A DNA stretch of 64,000 nucleotides from Chromatiaceae bacterium (GTDB lineage Bacteria; Pseudomonadota; Gammaproteobacteria; Chromatiales; Chromatiaceae), in NCBI GenBank assembly GCA_007693535.1, contig REDK01000158.1:1-64000 (forward strand), given 5' to 3'. Under the pieces are notes generated by a model. The model did no database searches, was not told where the DNA came from, and saw nothing but the letters and a program-made list of their open reading frames with translations. Positions 25,324-34,851 of the stretch are shown here, piece after piece (the first letter of the stretch is position 1; each line of letters begins with the position of its first letter). Position numbers and translations under genes: made by a program.

Positions 25324-26594
25324 CGGCCGGCGTCGGCCTCCGGACGCAACTGGAACAGCTCGTTGGCGGCCTCCAGCAGGTCGGTCTGACCCTCGCGTCC
25401 GGCGCGACGCAGGCGCACACTGGGCTGATGCAGCAGCTTGTTGGTGAGCTGATGGGCGAGATGCTCGATGACCTCCCGGGGCGGCTTGCCGGCGCTGAGC
25501 TGGCGCGCCGCCCGCATCAGCATCTCGTCGCGGACGCACTCGGCGCGGGCGCGATAGTCCTGGATCAGCGAGACCGCATCCAGCGAGCGCACCCAGGCCA
25601 TGAACTCGTCGGTATGCAGCTCGACGATCTCCATCGCCTGTTCCGCGGCCTGGTGACGCGAGCGCATGCCCTCGTCCACCACGCCTTGGAGGTCATCCAC
25701 GGTATAGAGATAGATGTCGCTGAGCTGCCCGACCTCGGGCTCGATGTCGCGCGGCACCGCGATGTCGACCAGAAACATCGGCCGGCGGCGGCGGATCTTG
25801 AGCGCCCGCTCCACCGCGCCCTTGCCCAGCACGGGCAACGGACTGGCAGTGGAGGAGACGACGATGTCCGCCTCCGGCAGATGATTGATCAGTTCCGTCA
25901 GCGCGATGGCATAGCCGTCGAACTGCGCGGCCACACGGTGGGCGCGCTCCACCGTGCGGTTGGCGACGATGATGCGCCCGATGCCGTGCTGATGCAGGTG
26001 GCGAGCGGCCAGTTCGATGGTCTCGCCGGCGCCGATCAGCAGCGCGGTCTGCTTGCTCAGATCGCTGAAGATCTGCCGCGCCAGGCTGACCGCCGCAAAC
26101 GCCACCGAGACCGGGCTGCTGCCGATGGCAGTGTCGGTGCGCACCTGCTTGGCCACCGCGAAGGTGTGCTGGAACAGCCGCCCGAGCATGCGCCCGGCGG
26201 TACCGCTGCCGCAGGCGGTCTGGAAGCTGGCCTTGACCTGGCCCAGGATCTGCGGCTCACCTAGCACCATGGAGTCGAGCCCGCTAGCCACCCGCAGCAG
26301 GTGCCGCACCGCATCGCGATCGCAGTGGGTGTACAGGTGTGGGGCAAACAGGTGAGGCTCGATCCCGTGGAAGCGCCCGAGCCAGTCGCGCAGCGGTTCC
26401 GCGACATCACGGGTATCGGCAGCGCAGTAGAGTTCGGTACGGTTACAGGTGGAGACGATTACCGCCTCCTCGGCCGGCGTCTGATCGGTCAGCGTGCGCA
26501 GGGCACCGACGATCACATCCGGTCCGAAGCTCAGGCGCTCGCGGATGTCCACGGGCGCGGTCTTATGGTTCAGGCCGAGGGTCAGGAGTGTCAT
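25320..26594 (-). CDS. hemA: Glutamyl-tRNA reductase
   Basis: This 424-residue enzyme converts glutamyl-tRNA to glutamate-1-semialdehyde, the first step of tetrapyrrole synthesis. The nucleophile C50 is in [11 protein letters not shown], and the NADPH domain and the helical dimerisation domain follow ([33 protein letters not shown]). The start at ATG 26594 ([20 protein letters not shown]) fits the family exactly. The gene overlaps prfA and is divergent from the TPR-ispE unit, an order common in Gammaproteobacteria. Confidence 0.96.
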   Translation of the reverse strand: MTLLTLGLNHKTAPVDIRERLSFGPDVIVGALRTLTDQTPAEEAVIVSTCNRTELYCAADTRDVAEPLRDWLGRFHGIEPHLFAPHLYTHCDRDAVRHLLRVASGLDSMVLGEPQILGQVKASFQTACGSGTAGRMLGRLFQHTFAVAKQVRTDTAIGSSPVSVAFAAVSLARQIFSDLSKQTALLIGAGETIELAARHLHQHGIGRIIVANRTVERAHRVAAQFDGYAIALTELINHLPEADIVVSSTASPLPVLGKGAVERALKIRRRRPMFLVDIAVPRDIEPEVGQLSDIYLYTVDDLQGVVDEGMRSRHQAAEQAMEIVELHTDEFMAWVRSLDAVSLIQDYRARAECVRDEMLMRAARQLSAGKPPREVIEHLAHQLTNKLLHQPSVRLRRAGREGQTDLLEAANELFQLRPEADAGR

Positions 26595-27053
26595 GCCAAA
26601 ATCAGGTGCTGGCCAGTTGGGCTGGTGAACTCGCGCCGCGTGGTCGCGCCGACGGATGAGACCGCGGCGGTTACAGCAGGTGCGGGTCCGGCTGGGTGGA
26701 TGGCAGTGGTTCCATTGCCCCGGGCAGGGCCGCTACCGGGCACCGCTATTCGCCGCGGCCGGGGCAGCTGCCTGCGCTGCCGGATGGTCCGGGAGGCGTC
26801 GTTCCCGCTGAGGTGTCGCCGGCTGCGCAGAGCAACCGGAGAGCTACAGACCGAGACCAGGCAGTTTCCGACCGGCCGCGGTGTTGCGGGTTGGAGTGGG
26901 CACAAGCGGCTATAGCTTGAGTTCGAGAGCCGCCGCCTGGCGGACCAAACTGGTGCGGGCCGGTCGCTTGCCGGTTCCGGAACCGCATTATTATAGTGCG
27001 ATCAAACTGCATCACCGGCTGATCGCAGTCAACCGTCCCCGGAAATCAAGCCC
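26595..27053. other. Divergent intergenic region, hemA / TPR protein
   Basis: This 459-bp region carries the promoter at 26968-26996. No gene or RNA is recognised in the remainder. Confidence 0.5.
26968..26996 (+). promoter_or_regulatory. Sigma-70-type promoter of the TPR-ispE unit
   Basis: TTGCCG (26968-26973) and TTATAG (26991-26996) are separated by exactly 17 bases. They lie about 50 bp before the TPR gene start, in a local AT-rich patch. Confidence 0.55.
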
Positions 27054-28928
27054 ATGTCCCCGCGCCCTTTCGCCCTTCAGTCATTGCTCTCGCTGTGCAC
27101 CCTGCTATGGGGCCTGTCCGCTGCCACCACGGCTAGTGCGACACCGGCGACCGCGGCGACCATCCCGGTCAGCGATGGCCACGTGGCCGGCGCCGCCGCC
27201 GATCCCAAGCTATCGCAGGCACCAGACCTGGCCCAGACGGCAGATCCGGCGCCAGACGCCGACAAGGTCCCTGATCACGCAATCGGCAGCGGGGGGGATG
27301 TCGACACCGGCCCCAGCTCCGAATCGGCCCCGGTTGAGCTGACGGCTGACACGGTGTACGCGGTACTGGTCGCCGAGATCGCCACCCAGCGCGCCGATCA
27401 CGCCATGGCCTTCACCCACTACCTGCACGCCGCGCGCCTGACCCGGACACCCGCGCTGGCGGAACTGGCCGCGCGCGCCGCGCTGGCCCAGGACGATCCT
27501 GAAGCGGCGAGCCGAGCCGCAACCCTCTGGGTGGAACTCGCCCCGGCCTCGCCCAAGGCCCAGCAGATGACCGCTTATGCCCTGCTCAAGGCCGGCGATC
27601 GTGCCGGCGCCCTGGCCGCCCTTGAGCAGGTGGTGGACCTAGCCCGCTCGCCGGCCCGCGGTTTTATGCAGGCGGTGCAATTGCTGGCCGGGTTGCCCGA
27701 GGTCGCCGACCGGCTAGAGTTGATGCGCGCCCTGATCGCCACTCACGCCGAGGACGCCGATGCGCAGTTCGCGCTGGCCACCCTCGCCGCCGCCTCCGGC
27801 GCCAGCGACACCGCACTGACGGCCACCACCCGGGCCGCCGACCTGCGTCCGGGCTGGACCAAACCGCGGCTGTTCCAGGTCCGCATCCTGCTCAGCGAGG
27901 ACCGCATGGATGACGCCCTGGCCGCCCTAGAGGCCCATCGCGCGGCGATCCCCGAGGACTCCGAGCTATCCATGCTGCGCGCCCAGTTCCATATCGAGGC
28001 AGAACAGTACGCCGAGGCGCTGACCATCTTCGATCAGATGCTAGCTTTAGGTACGGATCAGTCCGAGGTGCTCTTCGCTGCCGCGGTGCTCGCGCTGCAG
28101 ATCGAGGATGTTGACGCCGCCCGCCGCTATCTGGAAACCCTACGCGAGAGCGGTACACGGCCAGCCGACACCGCCTTCCTGCTCGGCCAGATGGAAGAAC
28201 TGGCCGACAATCCAGACCAGGCGATCAACTGGTACGGTCAGGTTAGCGGCGACAACGCCACCAATGCCCAGGTGCGCATCGCCAGCATCCGCGCCCGCCG
28301 CGGCGAGATCGCCGCGGCACGCGACCTGCTGCAGCAGTTGCGGGTGCAGTTCCCCAACCAGTCGATCACCCTCTACTTGATCGAGTCCGAGTTGCTGCGG
28401 GATCAGAAACTCAAGGACCAGGCTATGGAGGTCTTAGGGGTGGCGCTGGCCGCCAACGCCGACCATCCGGACCTGCTGTACGCCCGCGCGATGCTCGCCG
28501 TGAGCATGGACCGCATCGATGTACTGGAACAGGATCTGCGCCGCATCCTGGTCCGTGATCCCGACCATGCGGATGCCCTGAACGCCCTCGGCTACACCCT
28601 GGCTGATCGCACCGACCGCCTCGACGAGGCCTACCGATTCATCCAGCGTGCCCTGCAGTTGCGCCCGGAGGAACCCGCGATCCTCGACAGCATGGGCTGG
28701 GTGCTCTATCGCATGGGCGATGCCGCGGCGGCTGAGCCCTATCTGCGCCAGGCCCTGGAGCAGGTGCTCGATCCCGAGATTGCCGCCCATCTCGGCGAGG
28801 TCTTATGGGAACTGGGCCGCCACGACGAAGCCCGGCTGGTCTGGCAGCGCGCCCTCGACGCCGACCCTGAACACGAGTATCTGTTGCAGGTGCTCGGCCG
28901 CTATCGGTTTTCCCATACCGGCAACTGA
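27054..28928 (+). CDS. Exported tetratricopeptide-repeat protein
   Basis: This 624-residue protein has a signal peptide (about 1-32, RPFALQSLLSLCTLLWGLSAATTASA), a disordered stretch to about residue 95, and then many TPR units to the end. The clearest are near the C-terminus (ALNALGYTLADRTDRLDEAYRFIQRAL; AILDSMGWVLYRMGDAAAAEPYLRQAL; HLGEVLWELGRHDEARLVWQRAL). The same protein stands between hemA and ispE in many Gammaproteobacteria, where it is an outer-membrane or periplasmic scaffold of uncertain role, and lolB usually sits next to it. Here ispE follows directly after one base of spacer, so the lolB gene is missing. Confidence 0.85.
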   Translation: MSPRPFALQSLLSLCTLLWGLSAATTASATPATAATIPVSDGHVAGAAADPKLSQAPDLAQTADPAPDADKVPDHAIGSGGDVDTGPSSESAPVELTADTVYAVLVAEIATQRADHAMAFTHYLHAARLTRTPALAELAARAALAQDDPEAASRAATLWVELAPASPKAQQMTAYALLKAGDRAGALAALEQVVDLARSPARGFMQAVQLLAGLPEVADRLELMRALIATHAEDADAQFALATLAAASGASDTALTATTRAADLRPGWTKPRLFQVRILLSEDRMDDALAALEAHRAAIPEDSELSMLRAQFHIEAEQYAEALTIFDQMLALGTDQSEVLFAAAVLALQIEDVDAARRYLETLRESGTRPADTAFLLGQMEELADNPDQAINWYGQVSGDNATNAQVRIASIRARRGEIAAARDLLQQLRVQFPNQSITLYLIESELLRDQKLKDQAMEVLGVALAANADHPDLLYARAMLAVSMDRIDVLEQDLRRILVRDPDHADALNALGYTLADRTDRLDEAYRFIQRALQLRPEEPAILDSMGWVLYRMGDAAAAEPYLRQALEQVLDPEIAAHLGEVLWELGRHDEARLVWQRALDADPEHEYLLQVLGRYRFSHTGN

Positions 28929-28929
28929 G

Positions 28930-29799
28930 ATGACTCCCACCCCCGATCGCGACGGCGCCTGGCTGGCCCCGGCCAAACTCAACCTCATGTTGCGGGTCCT
29001 GGGACGCCGCACCGATGGCTATCACCGGCTGCAGACCGTCTTCCAGTTTCTCGACGACGGCGACCGGCTATCGCTCGAACTGCGCCGCGATCGCGGCATC
29101 GAGCGGCCACTGGGGGCACCCGGCGTCCCCGCCGAACAGGACCTCGTGGTGCGGGCGGCGCGGGCACTTCAGGCCCACACGGGCTGCAACCTCGGCGTCA
29201 ACATCCGGGTCGAGAAACGGCTGCCTGCCGGCGGTGGTCTCGGCGGCGGTAGCTCCGATGCGGCCACCACCCTGCACGCGCTCAACCAGCTTTGGGGGCT
29301 CGATCTCAGCCTCGATGAACTGGCGCGTATCGGCCTGGCGCTAGGTGCCGATGTCCCGGTCTTCGTCGCCGGGCAGGCGGCCTGGGCCGAAGGGGTCGGC
29401 GAGGAACTGCGTCCGGTGACGCTGCCGGAACCCTGGTATCTGGTCCTGATACCGGACTGCCAGGTCGCGACCGCCGTAGTCTTCAACGACCCCGGATTGA
29501 CACGAGATTCGATCCCGATCAAAATGGCGGACTTCATTGCCGGCGACCAACGTAACGACTGCCTACCGGTTGTCCTGACTCGCTACCCAGCGGTGGCCGC
29601 CGCCTATGACTGGCTTGCGGCTCGCGCCACGGCCAGGTTGACCGGAACCGGCGCCTGCCTGTTCGCCGCCTGCGCTGAGCGAGCGACGGCCGAGACGCTT
29701 CTCGCCGCCGCCCGCAGCGACTTGGCAGGCGTGTTGAACCCGACCCTGCCGGGGTTCGTTGCCAAGGGCTGCAATCGCTCGCCACTGATGGCAGGTTGA
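28930..29799 (+). CDS. ispE: 4-diphosphocytidyl-2-C-methyl-D-erythritol kinase
   Basis: This 289-residue GHMP-family kinase acts in the MEP isoprenoid pathway. The N-terminal APAKLNLMLRVLGRRTDGYHRLQTVFQF, the ATP loop LPAGGGLGGGSSDAATTL and the C-terminal LTGTGACLFA motif are all typical. ATG 28930 lies one base after the stop of the TPR gene, so translation is coupled. A tRNA-Gln gene follows after a 216-bp spacer that contains nothing recognised. Confidence 0.95.
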   Translation: MTPTPDRDGAWLAPAKLNLMLRVLGRRTDGYHRLQTVFQFLDDGDRLSLELRRDRGIERPLGAPGVPAEQDLVVRAARALQAHTGCNLGVNIRVEKRLPAGGGLGGGSSDAATTLHALNQLWGLDLSLDELARIGLALGADVPVFVAGQAAWAEGVGEELRPVTLPEPWYLVLIPDCQVATAVVFNDPGLTRDSIPIKMADFIAGDQRNDCLPVVLTRYPAVAAAYDWLAARATARLTGTGACLFAACAERATAETLLAAARSDLAGVLNPTLPGFVAKGCNRSPLMAG

Positions 29800-30015
29800 A
29801 GCCGGGCCAACGAGTGGTCTCCGGCACAGCAGCAGCCAGCGCCTTCGCCCCAAGGTGAACGGTACTGGCAAGACTGGCCCACCCGACCGTAGCCGGAGCT
29901 TGCACCGGCCCGGCTCTCAACGGCAAACCGGGCCACGGATTGTGGCGTGGCCCGACCAGACCAGACGCCGTCAGGGTCTCGGTCAGTGGCAGACAGATCG
30001 AGATACCAGCCAACT

Positions 30016-30090
30016 TGGGGCGTCGCCAAGCGGTAAGGCACTGGGTTTTGATCCCAGCATTCCCAGGTTCGAATCCTGGCGCCCCAGCCA
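30016..30090 (+). tRNA. tRNA-Gln (anticodon TTG), CCA encoded
   Basis: The acceptor stem pairs TGGGGCG (30016-30022) with CGCCCCA (30080-30086), followed by discriminator G and an encoded CCA (30088-30090). The anticodon stem is CTGGG/CCCAG around loop TTTTGAT, with anticodon TTG at 30048-30050. The T arm shows CCAGG TTCGAAT CCTGG. The position before prs is conserved in Gammaproteobacteria. Confidence 0.97.
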
Positions 30091-30132
30091 CCGTTCGTGC
30101 GCATCGAGCCGATGCTAAGCAGAGGTCAGCCC

Positions 30133-31086
30133 GTGTCCGCCAGCCACATGATGGTCTTCTCCGGTAACGCCAATCCGGAGTTGGCGGCAGAGGTCGCCGC
30201 ACACCTCAGCATCCCCCTGGGGAAGGCCGTTGTTGGGCAGTTCAGCGACGGCGAGGTCATGACCGAGGTCCTCGAGAACGTGCGCGGACGCGACGTCTTC
30301 GTGTTGCAACCGACCTGCGCGCCCACCAACGACAATTTGCTGGAATTACTGGTGATGATCGACGCGCTGCGCTGGGCCTCGGCCAAGCGCGTGACCGCCG
30401 TTATCCCCTACTTCGGTTATGCTCGCCAGGATCGGCGGCCACGCTCAGCGCGGGTGCCGATCACCGCCCGCATGGTCGCCAAGATGATCGGCTCTGCTGG
30501 TGCCGATCGCGTGCTGACCATGGACCTGCATGCCGACCAGATCCAGGGCTTCTTCGATATCCCGGTCGATAACGTCTATGCCTCGCCAATCCTGCTCGGC
30601 GACATCTGGCGCCAGAAGTACCCGGACCTGATGGTGATCTCGCCCGACGTGGGCGGCGTGGTGCGGGCACGGGCACTGGCCAAACGCCTCGACGACGCCG
30701 ACCTGGCCATCATCGACAAACGTCGCCCGCGGCCCAATGAGGCCAAGGTGATGAACATCATCGGCGATGTGCGCGACCGCGTGTGCGTACTCATCGACGA
30801 CTTGGTCGATACCGCCGGCACCCTGTGCCAGGCCGCCGGCGCTCTGAAGGAACATGGCGCCTGCCGGGTGGTGGCCTACTGCACCCATGCCGTATTGTCC
30901 GGCCCGGCGGTGGACAACATCAGCGCCTCGGTACTGGATGAACTGGTGGTGACCAACACCATCCCGTTGCGCCCGGACGCCAGCACCTGCCCGAAGATTC
31001 GCCAGCTCAGTATCGGCGAGTTGCTGGCTGAGACCATGCGTCGGGTCTCGAACGAGGAATCGGTCAGTTCCCTGTTTGTCGACTGA
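30133..31086 (+). CDS. prs: Ribose-phosphate pyrophosphokinase
   Basis: This 317-residue class I PRPP synthetase makes PRPP from ribose 5-phosphate and ATP. Seen are [12 protein letters not shown] at the start, the ATP/flexible loop [37 protein letters not shown], and the PRPP loop [18 protein letters not shown] 30133 preceded by AGAGGT (30121-30126) is preferred to ATG 30097 because homologues begin only a few residues before MVF, and because 30097 is only seven bases after the tRNA. Confidence 0.95.
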   Translation: MSASHMMVFSGNANPELAAEVAAHLSIPLGKAVVGQFSDGEVMTEVLENVRGRDVFVLQPTCAPTNDNLLELLVMIDALRWASAKRVTAVIPYFGYARQDRRPRSARVPITARMVAKMIGSAGADRVLTMDLHADQIQGFFDIPVDNVYASPILLGDIWRQKYPDLMVISPDVGGVVRARALAKRLDDADLAIIDKRRPRPNEAKVMNIIGDVRDRVCVLIDDLVDTAGTLCQAAGALKEHGACRVVAYCTHAVLSGPAVDNISASVLDELVVTNTIPLRPDASTCPKIRQLSIGELLAETMRRVSNEESVSSLFVD

Positions 31087-31280
31087 AGCTGGCGATCGAC
31101 CTCCGGGCCGGCTTCCCTTGATGCCTCCCCCGGCGTCTCCCCTGGTGCCTCCCCAGGGTGCCTCCCATCACGGCGCCGACCCTAAGCGCGCCTTCAATCA
31201 TGGCGCTGCCGGCCTGGTCGCGGGCCGACCGTGCCGTTGTTCCACAGCGAACCCGACTATCCGTAACGGAGAGACGCAAG

Positions 31281-31904
31281 ATGAGTGAACGTTTCGAGAT
31301 CCTGGCACAGGCGCGCGGCGATGCGGGGACGGGTGCGAGCCGCCGCCTCCGTCGCACCGGCCTGATCCCGGGCATCGTCTATGGCGGCGGCAAGGCACCG
31401 GAGATGATCGCCCTGTCCCACAACGACCTGCTGCTGAACCTGGAGCACGAGGCCTTCTACAGCAGCCTGCTCGACCTCAAGATCGATGGCGAGCCGACCA
31501 CCGTGGTGCTCAAAGACCTGCAGCGCCATCCGGCCAAGCCCTTCATCCAGCATGTGGACTTCCAGCGCACCAGTCAGGACGAGAAGCTGCGCATGGTGGT
31601 GCCGATCCACTTCGAGAACGAGGCAATCTGCGCCGGCGTCAAGAAACGCGGCAAGGTCTCCCATAACCTCACCGAGATTGAAGTTACCTGTCTCCCAGCC
31701 GACCTGCCCGAGTTCATCGCCGTGGATATGACCAACCTAGAGGTGGGCGCCGTCGTGCACGTCTCCGACCTGGTCCTGCCGCCCGGCGTCGAACTCACCA
31801 GCGCCCAAGAGCCCGGCACCCCGGTGGTCATGGTGGTGGCCGGGTTCGGTGGAACTGGCGATGCGACCGGCGACGATGCCGGCGAGGACGAGAGCCTCGA
31901 CTGA
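31281..31904 (+). CDS. rplY: 50S ribosomal protein L25 (CTC form)
   Basis: This 207-residue general-stress/CTC version of L25 binds 5S rRNA through its N-terminal domain (RRTGLIPGIVYGGGKAPEMIALSHNDL). The C-terminal CTC beta domain includes HVDFQRTSQDEKLRMVVPIHFENE and ELTSAQEPGTPVVMVV, with an acidic tail (DDAGEDESLD). ATG 31281 has the upstream GGAGAG. It lies 194 bp after prs in the usual prs-rplY-pth order. Confidence 0.95.
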   Translation: MSERFEILAQARGDAGTGASRRLRRTGLIPGIVYGGGKAPEMIALSHNDLLLNLEHEAFYSSLLDLKIDGEPTTVVLKDLQRHPAKPFIQHVDFQRTSQDEKLRMVVPIHFENEAICAGVKKRGKVSHNLTEIEVTCLPADLPEFIAVDMTNLEVGAVVHVSDLVLPPGVELTSAQEPGTPVVMVVAGFGGTGDATGDDAGEDESLD

Positions 31905-32050
31905 GCGCCCCCGCGATCAGGGTCGCCGAGGCCAGTCCGGGTGGTCGCGATCCGCGCGCCCACCCTGGCAACCAGCGCTAGCGCCGATCTTGGCAATTCC
32001 GCGGCGGCATCCCAACCGGCCAGCACCCCATCCTACAGGAGCCGCGCCCA

Positions 32051-32650
32051 ATGCCCCCGGCAGGGACCGAACCCGGCATCCGGCTCATCGTCGGCCTCGG
32101 CAACCCGGGTCCACAATATGAACAGACCCGGCACAATGCCGGATTCTGGTTCGTCGATCGTCTCGCCGAGCGGGCCGGGGCGCCGTTGCGGGCCGAGACC
32201 CGCTTCCATGGGCTGGTCGCTCGGATCATGGTCGCCGGCACCGAGGTCCGGCTGCTCAAGCCCGCCACCTTCATGAACCACAGTGGCCGGGCAGTGGCCG
32301 CCATCGCCAGATATTTCGGCATCCCCCCGGCCGAGATCCTGATCGCCTACGACGAACTCGACCTCCCCGCCGGCGGTCTGCGCCTGAAGCGCGGCGGCGG
32401 TCATGCCGGTCACAATGGCATGCGCGACAGCATCAGCGCCCTCGGCAGCCCCGACTTCTGGCGCCTGCGCATCGGCATCGATCATCCCGGCCACAAGTCG
32501 GCCGTGGTCGGCTATGTGCTGAGCCGCCCGTCACGGGAGGACGCCGACGCGATCCTGGCAGCCATCGACCTGGCCGAGGACAGCCTGCCGGACCTGATCG
32601 AAGGTCGGTTCCAACTGGCCATGAACCGGCTGCACAGCCGCCGTCCCTGA
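32051..32650 (+). CDS. pth: Peptidyl-tRNA hydrolase
   Basis: This 199-residue enzyme frees tRNA from dropped-off peptidyl-tRNA. The catalytic His is in YEQTRHNAGFW, and GLGNPG, KPATFMNHSGRAV, YDELDLP and GGGHAGHNGMRDSI carry the other conserved residues. A strong AGGAG (32036-32040) precedes ATG 32051. The usual neighbour ychF is not found; a TnpB remnant follows instead. Confidence 0.95.
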   Translation: MPPAGTEPGIRLIVGLGNPGPQYEQTRHNAGFWFVDRLAERAGAPLRAETRFHGLVARIMVAGTEVRLLKPATFMNHSGRAVAAIARYFGIPPAEILIAYDELDLPAGGLRLKRGGGHAGHNGMRDSISALGSPDFWRLRIGIDHPGHKSAVVGYVLSRPSREDADAILAAIDLAEDSLPDLIEGRFQLAMNRLHSRRP

Positions 32651-32689
32651 GCGCGAGTGTCCAGTCACGACCAGAAGGCCGACCTGGAG

Positions 32690-32948
32690 CGCCGCTCGAC
32701 CCAAACCACGCGCAGGCCACCTATCTGGCCCGTGCGGCAGGCCCTGCCCGCTTCGCCTACAAACTTGGGGGCTGGCCGAGTGGCAGCGCCAGTACGCCAC
32801 GTCCAAGGCTGATCCAAGCCACCCAAAGCCCTCCCAGGGCGCGTTGCGCCGGCAGTTGAACGCCATCAAGCGCGCGCAGTTCCCCTGGATGCTGGCAGTG
32901 ACCAAGAACGCGTCACAGATGGCGATCATCCAGTTGGGCCAGCCCGAC
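32690..32948 (+). pseudogene. Degraded TnpB (IS200/IS605 OrfB) N-terminal fragment
   Basis: Reading with two single-base corrections gives LDPNHAQATYLARAAGPARFAY, then NLGLAEWQRQYATSKADP, then LRRQLNAIKRAQFPWMLA and VTKNASQMAIIQLGQ. This is the typical start of TnpB, including the helix-turn-helix region. One extra A and one extra G near 32760-32772 break the frame, and homology stops abruptly near 32945, about 100 residues in. The RuvC part is missing, so this is a dead remnant of an IS200/IS605-type element. The 365-bp interval 32651-33015 holds nothing else recognised. Confidence 0.75.
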
Positions 32949-33015
32949 GACGCAGGACGTCAGCTCTGTTCATGCGTCAGCATGAATGAGCAAGTCTGAC
33001 TGAACGGCTACTGCG

Positions 33016-33279
33016 ATGACCCTGGTCTATCTCCTCCTGGGCCTACTGCTGATCCTGGTCGGCCTGCCCCTGCTATCGACGCCGCTCCCGTTTGGGCTGG
33101 TCCTGACCGGCCTAGGGCTCACCCTGATCCTGGCCCGATCCCGCCGCGCCCGCGCCTGGCTGCGGCGCCGTCGCAGCCGCCATCCTCGCCTCGATCGCTG
33201 GCTACACCAGGCCGAGCGCCTGCTGCCCAGCGCCCTCGGTCGCATCCTCGCCCGGACCGCGGCCAAGCGCGACGACTGA
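33016..33279 (+). CDS. Small membrane protein of unknown function
   Basis: This 87-residue protein has two hydrophobic helices in residues 3-40 (LVYLLLGLLLILVGLPLLS; FGLVLTGLGLTLILA) joined by a short proline turn, then a very basic amphipathic tail (RSRRARAWLRRRRSRHPRLDRW). The topology resembles small PGPGW-type transmembrane proteins, but the motif itself is replaced by TPLPFGLVLTG. It lies between two decayed gene fragments; the frame is intact. Confidence 0.5.
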   Translation: MTLVYLLLGLLLILVGLPLLSTPLPFGLVLTGLGLTLILARSRRARAWLRRRRSRHPRLDRWLHQAERLLPSALGRILARTAAKRDD

Positions 33280-33790
33280 ACCCGACAGCGCTGCTGACGC
33301 CCGCGGTTCGCTGCTGCGCGAACACGGAACCGAGTCGTGAAGGCGCCATCCTCGGGATCACGATAGATGTCCAGATGCCTGCCGGCGACGTCGACCAGCC
33401 AAACCTCAGGCACGCCGAAGCGGGCATAGAGGGGCAGCTTGCGGTGGCGGTCGTCAGCCAGGGTGCTGTCCGCGACCTCGGGGGGCTTCAGCCTCCCGAC
33501 CAAGGTCGGACTGCTCCGCGCGCAGTGCCCGCGGAGGCCCTGATCGTTCAACAGACAGGCGAGTCGGGATTTGCGGTGTGATCGGCTCGGACCCGGTTCA
33601 TGCGTCGCGCGCGGCTGCGGTATGGGCGAGGTTGCGACCGCGGGCGCGGGGATCAGCAGCAGGCCCAGGATGAGATCGCCCCGGGGTCACCGCGACAGCC
33701 CCCCGCGTGTTGCCAGTGCCGGGCCGATGGGTGGGTGCGCTGTGCCGGCTGCTGGGGCGCGCGCAGCACGTGGCTGCGACGCAGCCCACA
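33280..33790. other. Decayed region with Uma2 fragment
   Basis: This 511-bp stretch lies between the small membrane protein gene and the alpha-E gene. Its left half contains the Uma2 fragment; 33552-33790 shows nothing recognisable. Confidence 0.5.
33300..33551 (-). pseudogene. Uma2-family gene fragment
   Basis: On the minus strand the frame reads EVADSTLADDRHRKLPLYAR, then FGVPEVWLVDVAGRHLDIYR and DPEDGAF. This is the core of Uma2 (DUF820) proteins with the E-x-K region around EVADSTL...KLPLYA. About 100 N-terminal residues are missing and the C-terminal end runs into unrelated Arg-rich sequence. It differs from the intact Uma2 gene at 21.4 kb and is a separate decayed copy. Confidence 0.7.
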
Positions 33791-34741
33791 TCAGGCAGCA
33801 GTCTCCTCCACGACCGGGGGCGGCGGGAACCAGGTCGCAGCGATCTCCTGATGCAGGTCGCCGATCCCTAACTGCAGGTCATCGACGAAGGCGTGCAATT
33901 CGATCTGGTCCAGCCGGTGCAACTCGGCGGCATCGAGATTGCGTGCCAGCCGGCCGATGACCCGCAGGGCCGCTTCGTTGCGCGGCAGCCAGCCGAGACA
34001 ACTGCGGGCATGCTCGACGCAATACCGCACCGAGCGCGGGAACTGGTTGTTCTGGAAGATGAAGCGCAGCACCGGTCCGCGCTGTACCCGGATCTGCTCG
34101 CTACGCCGGTACATCTGGTAGGCGGTCATCGATTTGAGCACGCTGACCCATTGGATGGTATCGAATGGGCGCAGCTCTTCGGCCTCGCGCAAGAGGCTGG
34201 CCGAGCGCACATCGGCAATGCGGGTGGTCATGTCGGCGCGCTCCATAAAACGGCCGAGGCGCAGGAAGTTGTGCCCCTGATCATGGAGCATGGTGCCATC
34301 GAGCAGCCCGACGATGGTCTGACTGCCGCTGATCAGGGCGCGCAGATAGGCATGGCGTCCGGTCTTGGTGATGCCCTTCTGCTGGTTCTCGCGGGCATAG
34401 AGATAGAGCCCATTGATCTGCTCCCAGGCCTCCCGCGGGACGATGTCGCGGATGGTACGACAATTCTCCCTGGCCGCCATCAGGGCGGAATGGATGCTGC
34501 CCGGATGGCGCTCGTCGCTGAGCAGAAAGCGCACCACCTGGCGTTCCCCATAGTCCTTGTAATGCTCCTCGAACAGGGCATTGGCGCCGGTGATATCGAC
34601 CAACGGCGCCCAGCCCGGGGCGATGCCCTTGGGAAGATCGAGCAGCAGGTTAGCATTGACCGTGACAATACGGGCGGTGTTCTCGGCACGCTCGATATAG
34701 CGGGCGAACCAGTAGATGTTCTCGGCGACGCGTGACAGCAT
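33791..34741 (-). CDS. Alpha-E domain protein (DUF403) of the Anbu/ATP-grasp cluster
   Basis: This 316-residue all-helical protein begins with the family signature MLSRVAENIYWFARYIERAENTARI, repeated in the second half as FLRLGRFMERADMTTRI. Alpha-E proteins are found next to circularly permuted ATP-grasp ligases, transglutaminase-like proteins and the Anbu peptidase. They are predicted to help in ATP-dependent peptide or amide synthesis. Here it lies 110 bp downstream of the ATP-grasp gene on the same strand. No transglutaminase gene follows; decayed DNA does. Confidence 0.88.
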   Translation of the reverse strand: MLSRVAENIYWFARYIERAENTARIVTVNANLLLDLPKGIAPGWAPLVDITGANALFEEHYKDYGERQVVRFLLSDERHPGSIHSALMAARENCRTIRDIVPREAWEQINGLYLYARENQQKGITKTGRHAYLRALISGSQTIVGLLDGTMLHDQGHNFLRLGRFMERADMTTRIADVRSASLLREAEELRPFDTIQWVSVLKSMTAYQMYRRSEQIRVQRGPVLRFIFQNNQFPRSVRYCVEHARSCLGWLPRNEAALRVIGRLARNLDAAELHRLDQIELHAFVDDLQLGIGDLHQEIAATWFPPPPVVEETAA

Positions 34742-34851
34742 GATGGCCAGGGCTGGGGACAGGCGATAGGGTTGGGGATAGGGATTGGCGCAGCGTCATG
34801 GCTGCCCGTCGGCGCGCGCGCAGGTGCGGGAGGTACCCGCAACGCACGCGG

